Of a stretch of DNA of 64,000 nt, positions 1 to 8,061 are shown piece after piece (position 1 is the first letter of the stretch; every line of letters begins with the position of its first letter). Below the pieces are notes generated by a model that was not told the DNA's origin, made no database searches, and saw nothing but the letters and a program-made list of their open reading frames with translations. Source of the stretch: Allobosea vaviloviae (lineage in GTDB: Bacteria; Pseudomonadota; Alphaproteobacteria; Rhizobiales; Beijerinckiaceae); assembly GCF_001298265.1 (NCBI RefSeq), contig NZ_LGSZ01000040.1, positions 1-64,000 of the forward strand. Direction: 5' to 3'. The position numbers and the translations under genes are program-made.

Positions 1-72
1 GAGCAGGCACGAGTCGCTAGCGCGCTACGGATGCAGCGCCGCTCGGAGGTGTGCGAGGGGGTGTCGATGTAG
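1..72 (+). CDS. Possible 3' end of an upstream gene (partial)
   Basis: The first reading frame is open from base 1 to a TAG at 70-72 and would encode the last 23 residues of a protein. It lies just before an ABC permease gene on the same strand, where an ABC ATPase or binding-protein gene would be expected. The fragment carries no motif that I recognise. It may be chance open frame in GC-rich DNA, so the call is tentative. Confidence 0.2.
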   Translation, partial: EQARVASALRMQRRSEVCEGVSM

Positions 73-108
73 GGTGGTGTGCCGGCTCCCTGCGGTCGAT
101 GTGGTGGT

Positions 109-133
109 GGGGGGGGGGGGTGGGGGGTGGGGG
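109..133. repeat. Long poly-G tract (G12-T-G6-T-G5)
   Basis: Bases 109-133 read as twelve G, T, six G, T, five G. It is the longest homopolymer run noticed in the window and fits a G-quadruplex-forming pattern. It lies where a C-type palindrome (compare 62940-62975) has a shorter G-rich arm, so it may be an expanded, slippage-prone version of that arm. Assembly error in the run length is possible. Confidence 0.8.
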
Positions 134-229
134 CGCCGGAAAGCCGGCCGCCCGCCTGTCTGGCTTCGTGCCGAGCGGCACTGCCCCCCACCCTAACCCT
201 CCCCACCGCAAGCGGGGGGAGGGGATGCG
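134..229. repeat. Palindromic extragenic repeat, family C copy 1
   Basis: Bases 171-229 match 63001-63059 with a single mismatch over 59 bases, and the flanking stretch ending in AAAGCCGG (about 147-156) is also shared. The 3' part folds into a hairpin of C-rich (CCCTCCCC) and G-rich (GGGGGAGGGG) arms around CGCAAGCG. Both copies lie directly upstream of an ABC permease gene. Confidence 0.8.
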
Positions 230-256
230 TCCTGCACGTCGCGGCGGAGACTGCCC

Positions 257-1135
257 ATGACCGTCTCGACCGGCAGCACGAACGCGAGCAACGGCACGGA
301 CGCCGAAGCCCGCCCCGTCTTCGCCACCGAGCCGCGCATCCTGGGCCTGCCGGCCAGCGCCTGGCCGCGCATCCTTGCGCCGATCGTGATCGGCGTCGTC
401 ACGCTGGCGGCATGGGAGTTCGCCGTCCGCTGGAACGGGATTCCGCCCTATATCCTGCCGGGCCCACTGCTGATCGGCCAGACGCTGGTCGCCGATTGGG
501 GAACGCTGTCGGGCTCGCTCTGGATCACGCTGCGCATCACCTTCCTGGCGCTGGTGGCGGCGGTCGCCATCGGGGTGACGTTGGCGGTGCTCTTCACCCA
601 GTCGAAATGGCTGGAGATGTCGTTGCTGCCCTATGCGGTGATCCTGCAGGTGACGCCGATCGTGGCCATCGCGCCGCTGATCATCATCTGGGCGGGCGAC
701 GTCAACCTCGCGCTGCTGATCTGCGCCTGGATCGTCGCCTTCTTTCCGATCCTGTCGAACACCATCCTCGGGCTCAACTCGGCCGACCACAATCTGGTGA
801 ACCTGTTCGAGCTCTATGGGGCGAGCCGTTGGCAGACGATGCGCCATCTCAAGCTGCCGGCGGCCTTGCCCTACTTCCTGGCCGGGCTGAAAATCTCGGG
901 CGGACTGGCCCTGATCGGCGCGGTCGTCGCGGAATTCGTCGCCGGCACCGGCGGCAGCGCCTCGGGGCTGGCCTATCGCATCCTGGAGGCGGGCTACCAG
1001 CTCAAGATCCCGCGCGTCTTCGCGGCGCTGCTGATGATCTCGCTGTCGGGCATCGCGATCTTTCTGGCGACGAGCTGGGTCTCGCATATGCTGTTGCGGC
1101 GCTGGCACGAGAGCGCACTGAAGCGGGAGAACTGA
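257..1135 (+). CDS. ABC transporter permease (SsuC/TauC/ThiX-type)
   Basis: This 292-residue inner-membrane protein has a polar N-terminus of about 35 residues followed by about six hydrophobic segments. The cytoplasmic EAA loop, which docks the ATPase, is visible as YGASRWQTMRHLKLP near residues 193-207. The family imports sulfonates, nitrate, taurine or pyrimidine precursors; the substrate here cannot be read from sequence. The stop is followed after one base by the ATG of an FAD-linked oxidoreductase, so the two are probably cotranscribed and the imported compound may be that enzyme's substrate (inference). The cognate ATPase and binding protein should lie to the left of the window. Confidence 0.88.
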   Translation: MTVSTGSTNASNGTDAEARPVFATEPRILGLPASAWPRILAPIVIGVVTLAAWEFAVRWNGIPPYILPGPLLIGQTLVADWGTLSGSLWITLRITFLALVAAVAIGVTLAVLFTQSKWLEMSLLPYAVILQVTPIVAIAPLIIIWAGDVNLALLICAWIVAFFPILSNTILGLNSADHNLVNLFELYGASRWQTMRHLKLPAALPYFLAGLKISGGLALIGAVVAEFVAGTGGSASGLAYRILEAGYQLKIPRVFAALLMISLSGIAIFLATSWVSHMLLRRWHESALKREN

Positions 1136-1136
1136 A

Positions 1137-2525
1137 ATGAGCACCGTGTCCGAACGCAAGCCCAAGCCCGTGCAGCCCTCGCGCTACGACATCGCGGCCC
1201 TCAAGAATGATCTCGACGGCATCGCGCTGATCGACGAGGCGCAGGTCGTCCGCAAGCGCTCGCGCGACTTCTTCTGGTATTCGCCGGTCCTGAACCAGCT
1301 GCTTGCCGACAAGTCGGCCGACATCATCGCGGCGCCGCGCGACGAGGACGAGGTGATCCGCATCGCCGCAGCCTGCGCCAGGCGGCGTATCCCGCTGACG
1401 GTGCGGGCCGCCGGCACCGGCAATTACGGCCAGGCGGTGCCGCTCCAGGGCGGCGTGCTGCTCGACATCACCGGGCTGACCGGCATCGAATGGCAGAAGC
1501 CCGGCGTGGTTCGCACGGCGGCGGGCTCCCGCATGCTCGATGTCGACATCGCCATGCGCGACACCGGCTACGAGCAGCGCATGCATCCATCGACCAAGCG
1601 CAGCGCAACGGTCGGCGGTTTCGTCGCCGGCGGTTCGGGCGGCGTCGGCTCGGTGACCTATGGCGGCTTGCGCGAGCCCGGCAACATCCTCGCCGCGCGC
1701 ATCGTCACCGTCGAGGAGGAGCCGCGGGTCATCGAGTTGCGCGACGACGCCGCCCAGAAGGTCAACCGCGCCTATGGCACCACCGGCATCATCACGGCGC
1801 TGGAAATGCCGCTGGCACCGGCCTGGCCCTGGATCGATGTCATCGTCGCCTTCGACAGCTACATGGACGCCTTCGAGACGGGTTACGAGGTCGCGCTCGC
1901 CGACGGCATCGTCAAGAAGCTGGTCACGCCGATCTCATCGCGGATCACACCCTGTTTCGGCGCTCTCAAGGCTCATTGCCCCGAAGGACAGAGCATCCTG
2001 ATCTGCATGATCGCCGAGGGCTCGCTCGGCCCGTTCAAGGCGATCATCGGCAAGCGCGGCACGGTGACCTACGAGGCGCCGTCAGAGGAGGGGCCGGGCA
2101 CCGTCCCGCTCTACGAATACACCTGGAACCACACCACGCTGCAATGGCTCAAGAGCGACCGCTCGATCACCTATCTGCAATGCCTGTTCCCGCATGACCG
2201 GCTGGTCGAGAGCGCCCGCGAGACGATTGCGGCCTTCGGCGACGAACTCCTGCCGCATCACGAGTTCATCCGCTTCGGTGGACGTGTGACGGCGAGTGCG
2301 CTGCCGATCCTGCGCTATTCGACGCCTGAACGCCTGAACGAGGTGATGGCGCTGCACGAGGCGGCAGGCGTCTTCATCGCCAACCCCCATGTCGTCTCGC
2401 TGGAGGAGGGCAGCCGTCACAAGCGGGCGGATGCCGACCAGCTCGGCTTCAAGCGCGAGGTCGATCCGCGCGGCCTGCTCAATCCCGGCAAGATGACGAG
2501 CTTCGTCGCGGATCCCACCGACTAG
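1137..2525 (+). CDS. FAD-binding oxidoreductase (FAD_binding_4 / PCMH type)
   Basis: This 462-residue protein has an N-terminal PCMH-type FAD domain. A conserved segment RAAGTGNYGQAVPLQGGV (near residues 87-104) binds the FAD pyrophosphate, and a second loop, STKRSATVGGFVAGG (near 149-163), completes it. The C-terminus ends in the FAD-oxidase signature DPRGLLNPGKM, typical of glycolate oxidase and D-lactate dehydrogenase relatives. It should oxidise a hydroxy acid or similar compound with FAD; the substrate is unknown. The ATG lies one base after the stop of the ABC permease, which implies translational coupling. Its TAG is three bases from the convergent gene's stop. Confidence 0.85.
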   Translation: MSTVSERKPKPVQPSRYDIAALKNDLDGIALIDEAQVVRKRSRDFFWYSPVLNQLLADKSADIIAAPRDEDEVIRIAAACARRRIPLTVRAAGTGNYGQAVPLQGGVLLDITGLTGIEWQKPGVVRTAAGSRMLDVDIAMRDTGYEQRMHPSTKRSATVGGFVAGGSGGVGSVTYGGLREPGNILAARIVTVEEEPRVIELRDDAAQKVNRAYGTTGIITALEMPLAPAWPWIDVIVAFDSYMDAFETGYEVALADGIVKKLVTPISSRITPCFGALKAHCPEGQSILICMIAEGSLGPFKAIIGKRGTVTYEAPSEEGPGTVPLYEYTWNHTTLQWLKSDRSITYLQCLFPHDRLVESARETIAAFGDELLPHHEFIRFGGRVTASALPILRYSTPERLNEVMALHEAAGVFIANPHVVSLEEGSRHKRADADQLGFKREVDPRGLLNPGKMTSFVADPTD

Positions 2526-2528
2526 GGA

Positions 2529-3476
2529 TCAGGCGAAATAGACAAGCTTCTTGTCGGCCGGCAGCGCTTCGAGTTCGCGCAGGCCTGCCTCCGAACCCAA
2601 GGCAGGCGAGGCAGCCAGCGCCGGTAGCTCATCGACGATCCGTTGCTGGAAGGCGGCGACCTGGGAGGGTTGTTCCGTCGCGTCGGCCGTCGCTTCGTCA
2701 GCCGGTTCTAGGAAGACGATGTCGTCGTCGAGCGGGTGGATCGAGCCGATCCTTGGCGCCATGTCCCCGAGCACGTCCGTGACGGCGGAATGGCTCATGG
2801 CGCTGGCCGGGGCGTGATCCTCGATGTCGATGATGTCGACGTCGTCATAGCCGTTCAGCGACGCGGCCTTGCGCGGGGTGAGGTCCATGGTCCGGTAGGA
2901 GGAGGATGGGAAGGCCTCTGCCGCCGCCCTGGCATCCGTAGACAGGCCGGCGACGGCGCGCAGGCTGCTGTCGAGCATCGCGATGGTGTCGGCGATCTTG
3001 TCGATCTGCTGCACGGTGCCGTCGACGATCATGGTCGCCGCGGATATTTCGGCGGCGCGCTGGTCGAGCATGTCGCAAAGAGCTTCGTTGGCGCCGGCTT
3101 CCCGCAGGCTCCAGGCAGCCTCCTGCATGCTTTCCGTGGCGTGGACGATACGGCCTGCTGCCGTCGCGATCCGCGCCGCCAGGCCTGAGGCGCGCTCGTC
3201 GGCCTTGCCGCTGATCCGCTCCAGGTCGATGCGCAGATCGGCGATGAGGGCTGCCGCCTCGCTGATATCGGCATCGGCGGCCTGCTCGGGTTGGCCGATG
3301 CCGACCACCCGCTCGATCCGCCCGATCGCGCCGAGAAGCTGCATCGTGTCGGCCTGCCGGTTGCGCTTGGCGAATTCGGCCATGAACCAGCGGCCGCGGG
3401 CCGTCTCCATGACTGCGGATTCGATCGCCTCGTAGTCCGTTTCGCTCAGCGGTGTCAGGGACCGCGCTTCGCTCAT
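2529..3476 (-). CDS. Hypothetical protein, alpha-helical, CheZ-like N-terminal motif
   Basis: This 315-residue protein is predicted soluble and mostly helical. Its N-terminus carries ETARGRWFMAEFAKRNRQAD (residues about 25-44), a motif that recurs in uncharacterised Hyphomicrobiales proteins, some annotated as CheZ-like phosphatases. A middle coiled region with ATMIVDGTVQQIDKIADTI resembles the helical hairpin of CheZ. The C-terminal third is acidic and low in complexity, ending in KKLVYFA. It is divergent from the MCE operon across 277 bases. The CheZ relation is a guess from motif resemblance; no chemotaxis genes are nearby. Confidence 0.6.
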   Translation of the reverse strand: MSEARSLTPLSETDYEAIESAVMETARGRWFMAEFAKRNRQADTMQLLGAIGRIERVVGIGQPEQAADADISEAAALIADLRIDLERISGKADERASGLAARIATAAGRIVHATESMQEAAWSLREAGANEALCDMLDQRAAEISAATMIVDGTVQQIDKIADTIAMLDSSLRAVAGLSTDARAAAEAFPSSSYRTMDLTPRKAASLNGYDDVDIIDIEDHAPASAMSHSAVTDVLGDMAPRIGSIHPLDDDIVFLEPADEATADATEQPSQVAAFQQRIVDELPALAASPALGSEAGLRELEALPADKKLVYFA

Positions 3477-3753
3477 GACCGACCTGTTCTTGAAAGGCTG
3501 GCCGAATCGAATTCCGCCAGTCGAGATGCACCGCTGGGAAACCTGCGACCAGATTGCTTAAGGAAGCGTTTCTCGTGCCGAAGCCGCGGCCGGCGCGGCT
3601 CGCTTCGCCGGGATCGCCGGCTGTGTCTGCGATGCCCTTGCCAAGGTCGATTCGCACGGCGATACAGGCAGCGGGGGCAAGCCGGCGTCTGTGACACGCG
3701 CCGCGGGTTGATGAAGAACCGTCGAGCGCGGGCGAGGGACATCACGCAAAGCC
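3477..3753. other. Divergent intergenic region, no gene seen
   Basis: This 277-base gap separates two divergent genes and must hold the promoter of the MCE operon and of the hypothetical gene. I see no convincing -35/-10 pair, palindrome or small coding frame. Confidence 0.5.
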
Positions 3754-4899
3754 ATGGCGAGCCCTGATACTGCCGAGCCGCAAGCCGTCTTTCGCGACGA
3801 CGACGGCACGCTTGCCGTGGTGCTCGCCGGTTCATGGAGCGCCGATCGCGCGCCCCGCATCGAAAGCCTCGCCAAGGAAATCGCGGAGCGCGTCGAGAAG
3901 GCATCGCACGCCCGGTTCGATCTGTCGGCCGTGGTCCGGCTCGATACGCTGGGCGCCTATGTCCTGAACCGCATCAAGCATCAGCAGGAGGCGGCGGGCT
4001 CTGGCGTCGAGATCGTCAGCAAGCGGCCCGAGCATGGCATATTGCTCGCCGAGGTCGGCGTGCATGACCATTATGCGTCGCCGGCGGACAACCAGTTCCG
4101 CGTCGTCGATGTGCTCGTCAATATCGGCGAGGCGGTCGTCCGCTTCGGCCGTGACATTGTGGGCGGGGCGATGTTCCTGGGCGAGGTGGTCGTCGGCTCG
4201 GCCGGCGTCGTGTTCGGCCCCCGCAAGTTTCGCGGGCCCTCCCTGGTCAATCAGATCGAGATGATCGCCTTCAACGGCGCGCCGATCATCATGCTGATCT
4301 CGTTTCTGGTGGGCTGCATCGTCGCACAGCAGGGCATCTTCCAGTTGCAGCAGTTCGGCGCCACCGTCTTCGTCGTGAACCTCACGGGTATCCTGATCTT
4401 GCGTGAACTCGGGGTGCTGCTGACCTCGATCATGATCGCGGGCCGTTCCGGTTCGGCCTTTACCGCCGAAATCGGCTCCATGAAGATGCGCGAGGAGATC
4501 GATGCGCTGCGGGTCATGGGTCTCGACCCGATCGAGGTGCTGGTCGTGCCGCGCATCCTCGCGCTGGTGATCTCGCTGCCGATCCTGACCTTCATCTCGT
4601 CGATGGCGGGTCTGACGGGTGCGGCGCTGGTTTCGTGGCTCTACGGCAATATCGGCATCGACACCTTCCTGGCGCGCCTGCAATCGGTCATCACCTGGAA
4701 GCACTTCGCCGTCGGCCTCATAAAAGCGCCGTTCATGGCCTTTGTCATTGGGCTGATCGCCTCGATCGAGGGCCTGGCCGTCAAGGGCTCGGCGGAATCG
4801 CTCGGGCGCCAGGTCACCGCTTCGGTGGTGAAGGCGATCTTCATGGTCATCGTCGTCGATGGCCTTTTTGCCATTTTCTTCGCATCCATCGAATTCTGA
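3754..4899 (+). CDS. MlaE-family lipid ABC permease with N-terminal STAS domain
   Basis: This 381-residue permease belongs to the MCE/Mla lipid transport systems that move phospholipids or other hydrophobic molecules between inner and outer membranes. Residues 1 to about 100 form a STAS/MlaB-like domain, so the separate MlaB subunit of E. coli is fused here. About five membrane helices follow. The family signature RELGVLLTSIMIAGRSGSAF (about residues 217-236) and the coupling stretch MKMREEIDALRVMGLDP are intact. It is the first gene of an operon with an ATPase 16 bases downstream, an MCE protein and a lipoprotein. Confidence 0.93.
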   Translation: MASPDTAEPQAVFRDDDGTLAVVLAGSWSADRAPRIESLAKEIAERVEKASHARFDLSAVVRLDTLGAYVLNRIKHQQEAAGSGVEIVSKRPEHGILLAEVGVHDHYASPADNQFRVVDVLVNIGEAVVRFGRDIVGGAMFLGEVVVGSAGVVFGPRKFRGPSLVNQIEMIAFNGAPIIMLISFLVGCIVAQQGIFQLQQFGATVFVVNLTGILILRELGVLLTSIMIAGRSGSAFTAEIGSMKMREEIDALRVMGLDPIEVLVVPRILALVISLPILTFISSMAGLTGAALVSWLYGNIGIDTFLARLQSVITWKHFAVGLIKAPFMAFVIGLIASIEGLAVKGSAESLGRQVTASVVKAIFMVIVVDGLFAIFFASIEF

Positions 4900-4915
4900 G
4901 GATCGTATCCCGCGG

Positions 4916-5773
4916 ATGAGCGAGCAGGGAATTCACGAGGCAGGACCGACGCATCAGGCTGTGACGCCGTCTGACGCGTCTGGCCCGGCCAAGGGCGAAG
5001 TCGTCATCCGCGTGCATGACCTCAAGGTCGCGTTCGGCGAGAAGGTCATCATGGACGGGCTCGATCTCGACGTGATGCGCGGCGAGATCCTTGGTTTCGT
5101 CGGCGGCTCCGGCCAGGGTAAATCCGTGCTGACCCGAACGATCCTGGGGCTGGTCCAGAAGTCGCGCGGCACGATCGAGGTCTTCGGCGAGGATGTCGAC
5201 AAGCTGAACCCGGTCCAGCGCCGGACGCTGGAGCGGCGCTTCGGCGTCATGTTCCAGCAGGGCGCGCTGTTTTCGGCGCTCACCGTCAAGCAGAACATCC
5301 AGGTGCCGATGCGCGAGTATCTCAAACTCTCGCCCGCCCTGCTCGACGAGATGGCGATGGTGAAGCTCGATCTCGTCGGTCTGCCCGCCGATGCTGCCGA
5401 CAAGTCGCCGTCGGAACTGTCGGGCGGCATGATCAAGCGCGCCGCGCTCGCTCGCGCGCTGGCGCTCGATCCCGACATCGTCTTCCTGGACGAGCCGACC
5501 TCGGGGCTCGACCCGATCGGCGCGGCCGAGTTCGACGCATTGATCGTGACGCTGAAGCAGACTTTGGGGCTGACCGTGTTCATGGTAACCCACGATCTGG
5601 ACAGCCTGTATTCCGCCTGCGACCGGATCGGCGCGCTGGCGGACAAGAAGGTCATCGCGGTCGGTCCGCTGGCCACGATGCTGGCATCCGACCATCCATG
5701 GCTCAAGGCCTATTTCGGCGGCGAGCGGGCACAGGCCCGCCTGCCACCCGAGCAACGGGAAAAAACAGTCTAG
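4916..5773 (+). CDS. MlaF-family ABC ATPase of the MCE transporter
   Basis: This 285-residue cytoplasmic ATPase powers the MCE permease. Walker A is GGSGQGKS (residues 63-70), the signature is LSGGMIKRAALARAL, with the GGM spelling typical of MlaF, and Walker B is IVFLDEPTSGLDP, followed by the switch His in VTHD. The ATG at 4916 was chosen because an in-frame upstream ATG at 4859 would lie deep inside the permease gene; 16 bases separate 4916 from the permease stop. Confidence 0.92.
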   Translation: MSEQGIHEAGPTHQAVTPSDASGPAKGEVVIRVHDLKVAFGEKVIMDGLDLDVMRGEILGFVGGSGQGKSVLTRTILGLVQKSRGTIEVFGEDVDKLNPVQRRTLERRFGVMFQQGALFSALTVKQNIQVPMREYLKLSPALLDEMAMVKLDLVGLPADAADKSPSELSGGMIKRAALARALALDPDIVFLDEPTSGLDPIGAAEFDALIVTLKQTLGLTVFMVTHDLDSLYSACDRIGALADKKVIAVGPLATMLASDHPWLKAYFGGERAQARLPPEQREKTV

Positions 5774-5776
5774 GCC

Positions 5777-6919
5777 ATGGAATCGAGGGCAAATTATGCG
5801 CTGGTCGGACTGTTCACGCTCGCCGTTCTGGCTGCGCTGTTTGGTTTCGTCTACTGGTTCAACAGTGGTGGAGCCGGGAAGCGGGCCGATGTGCGGGTCA
5901 TCTTCAGCGGCACGGTGACGGGCCTCGGGCGCGGCTCCAGCGTGCTGTTCAACGGCCTGCGCGTCGGCGAGGTGACGCGAATCGAGCTTCAGCCCGACGA
6001 TCCGCGGCGCATCTACGCGGTGATCCAGGTCGATCGCTCGACGCCGCTGCGCGTCGATACGCGGGCTCGCATCGAGTCGCAGGGGCTGGCCGGTGTCGTC
6101 GCCGTGCAACTGATCGGCGGAGATCCCAATTCGGCCGTGCTGCAAGCGCAGCCCGGCCAGGCGCTGCCGACGATCATCGCCGAGCGCTCAGAGTTCCAGG
6201 ACATCCTCGAGACGGTCCGCACGATCGCAAAGCGCGCCGAGGACGTGCTCGGCAGCGTCGAGGGGCTCGTCAAGGACAATGCTGGCCCGATCAGCAACAC
6301 GGTCCGCAACGTCGAGAGGTTCTCGGCCGCGCTCGGCAACAACTCGGATGGCGTCGACAAGCTGATGAAGAGCTTCGGCACGATTGCCGAGACCATCACG
6401 CCGCTTTCGCAGAAACTCGGCGTCCTCAGCGAGGAACTGACGCAGATCGTTCGCTCCGTCGACCAGAAGAAGGTCTCGTCGATCGTCGACAACGTCGACA
6501 GGTTCACCGCGGCGCTGGGCGGTTCCAGCGGCGATGTCGGCAAGGCGGTCAAGGATGTCGCCTCGATTACCGATAAGCTCAACAAGGCGGCCGACCAGGT
6601 CGAGGGCGTGCTGAAGAGCGCGCAAGCCTTCCTCGATACGGCCGCCGGCGAAAATGGCCGCAGCGCCTTCTCCGAGGTCAGCGACGCCGCCAAGTCGATC
6701 CGCGTGCTCGCCGACAACCTCGACAAGCGCACCGCGGAGATCACCGCCGGCATCAGCCGGTTCACCGGGCCGGGCCTGCGCGACATCGAAACGCTGGCGA
6801 GCGACGGCCGTCGCACGCTGACGGACCTAAACCGCACCCTGCGGAGTTTGGAACGCAACCCGCAGCAGTTCATCTTCGGCGGCAAGCCCCCGCTTCCTCA
6901 ATATGGTGGATCCCGCTAG
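5777..6919 (+). CDS. MlaD/MCE-domain periplasmic substrate-binding protein
   Basis: This 380-residue protein has one N-terminal membrane anchor (residues about 8-28) and an MCE domain (about 38-115) with the typical VRVIFSGTVTGLGRGSSVLF and GLRVGEVTRI stretches. A long helical region follows (about 135-350) with recurring VxRFTxxL and LxKxAxxV-like units. MCE proteins form a hexameric ring or tunnel that carries lipid from the membrane to the periplasm. It starts three bases after the ATPase stop. The long C-terminal helices resemble tunnel-forming MCE proteins (PqiB/LetB, Mce1) more than short E. coli MlaD (183 residues); this is inference. Confidence 0.92.
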   Translation: MESRANYALVGLFTLAVLAALFGFVYWFNSGGAGKRADVRVIFSGTVTGLGRGSSVLFNGLRVGEVTRIELQPDDPRRIYAVIQVDRSTPLRVDTRARIESQGLAGVVAVQLIGGDPNSAVLQAQPGQALPTIIAERSEFQDILETVRTIAKRAEDVLGSVEGLVKDNAGPISNTVRNVERFSAALGNNSDGVDKLMKSFGTIAETITPLSQKLGVLSEELTQIVRSVDQKKVSSIVDNVDRFTAALGGSSGDVGKAVKDVASITDKLNKAADQVEGVLKSAQAFLDTAAGENGRSAFSEVSDAAKSIRVLADNLDKRTAEITAGISRFTGPGLRDIETLASDGRRTLTDLNRTLRSLERNPQQFIFGGKPPLPQYGGSR

Positions 6920-7532
6920 ACCGATGACGATCAAGGCCCCGCTCGTGCCGCAAGCCCTTTTCCGCAAACCCACCATCATCGCCGTGGCGCTGACCGCCGG
7001 CGTGCTCCTCACAGCGTGTGGCGGCGGCAGCGCGCCGACAACCTACGACCTCTCTGCCCCGCGCGATTTCGGACGCCTCGGCGGCTCGCGCGCGACACTC
7101 GTTGTGGCCGAGCCCACAACCGTCCAGGCGCTCGATTCCGATCGGGTCATCGTCAAGGATTCGACCGGCGCGCTCTCCTTCCTTGGCGGCGCGCAATGGG
7201 CCGACCGTGTGCCCAAGCTGGTGCAGGTCAGGCTGATCCAGACCTTCGAGAACGGCAACCGGCTCGGCTCCGTGGCGCGTCCGGGTGATCGCATCACGCC
7301 TGAGGTGCAACTGGTCACCGACATCCGCAGCTTCAACATCGATGCCGCCAGCGGCACCGCTGTGGTCGAGATCACCGCCAAGCTGGTTGGCGACCGGACC
7401 GGCGACATCAGGCGCGCGCGGCTGTTCTCGGCCCGCGTTCCGGCCGGTGCCGTCGATGGCGCGGGTGCCGCTCAGGCGCTCGACCGCGCGCTGTCGCAGG
7501 TGCTGATCGAGATCGTGCGCTGGGCACGCTGA
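6903..7532 (+). CDS. ABC-type transport auxiliary lipoprotein (PqiC-like)
   Basis: This 209-residue protein has a lipoprotein signal with lipobox LLTAC, the acylated cysteine being followed by GGGS. The mature part fits the ABC-type transport auxiliary lipoprotein family, with YDLSAPRDF, WADRVPKLVQVRLIQTFEN and a C-terminal LDRALSQVLIEIVRWAR helix. Such proteins sit at the outer membrane and serve MCE systems, as PqiC does. The ATG at 6903 overlaps the MCE gene by 17 bases; an alternative ATG lies at 6924. It is the last gene of the operon, whose likely role is envelope lipid homeostasis or solvent tolerance. Confidence 0.87.
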   Translation: MVDPARPMTIKAPLVPQALFRKPTIIAVALTAGVLLTACGGGSAPTTYDLSAPRDFGRLGGSRATLVVAEPTTVQALDSDRVIVKDSTGALSFLGGAQWADRVPKLVQVRLIQTFENGNRLGSVARPGDRITPEVQLVTDIRSFNIDAASGTAVVEITAKLVGDRTGDIRRARLFSARVPAGAVDGAGAAQALDRALSQVLIEIVRWAR

Positions 7533-7572
7533 GGCCGCAGCGACGCGGTCACTTTGACAGTCTTTTACCTGC

Positions 7573-7603
7573 TTGACTTGGAGCGCACTCGAAGGGGTAG
7601 CTG
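7573..7603 (+). promoter_or_regulatory. MerR-type promoter with 19-bp spacer and operator dyad
   Basis: A -35-like TTGACT (7573-7578) and a -10-like TAGCTG (7598-7603) are separated by 19 bases, the elongated spacer characteristic of MerR-activated promoters. An imperfect dyad lies between them (7577-7594: CTTGGAG, centre CGCA, CTCGAAG). It is 30 bases upstream of a merR-like gene, so autoregulation is likely. The -10 is poor, as usual for promoters needing MerR-mediated untwisting. Confidence 0.7.
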
Positions 7604-7632
7604 TTCCTGCGTCGAAAACGGAAGAGACCGTC

Positions 7633-8061
7633 ATGAAGATCGGCGAACTCGCCAGGCGCTGCGGGCTGACCGCCCATACCCTCCGCTACTACGAGCGGAT
7701 CGGGCTCCTGCCCTATGCGGATCGAGACGCAGGGCAGCAGCGTGACTACGATGCCTCCATCCTTGTCTGGATCGAATTCCTCCATCGTCTGAAAACGACG
7801 GGGATGCCGATCCGCGACATGCTGCGCTACGCGAAGCTGCGCGGTACGGGCGACGCCACCAATGGCGAGCGTCGCCTGTTGCTGGAGACGCATCGCGTCG
7901 CCGTCGCGGCCCGCATCGCCAGTCTTCAGGATTCCCTCTCCGTCCTCGATGCCAAGATCGCCGGCTATGGCGAAGCGGAACAAGGGCTTTCCACACATGC
8001 TCCAGTCATCGAAACCGAATCCGGACGACCGTTACGTGCGCGGACAGCGCGCGCTCGCTGA
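7633..8061 (+). CDS. MerR-family transcriptional regulator
   Basis: This 142-residue regulator begins with the MerR winged helix-turn-helix (MKIGELARRCGLTAHTLRYY, residues 1-20, then ERIGLLP). A dimerisation helix follows (about 78-118). It has no C-terminal cysteines of metal sensors, so it is of the generic or stress-responsive MerR type. The ATG at 7633 was preferred to an in-frame upstream ATG because the HTH starts at residue 1. The following carboxymuconolactone decarboxylase-like gene overlaps its 3' end and is the probable target. Confidence 0.9.
   Translation: MKIGELARRCGLTAHTLRYYERIGLLPYADRDAGQQRDYDASILVWIEFLHRLKTTGMPIRDMLRYAKLRGTGDATNGERRLLLETHRVAVAARIASLQDSLSVLDAKIAGYGEAEQGLSTHAPVIETESGRPLRARTARAR

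Noticed and set aside
120-260. Small open frames over the poly-G and C-type repeat
   Set aside because: Products are Gly/Pro/His homopolymer-like and arise from the repeat; no ribosome site or homology is apparent.
17-1165. 382-codon antisense frame over the ABC permease
   Set aside because: Product is Arg/Asp/Gln-rich without structure, and the sense strand encodes a typical permease.
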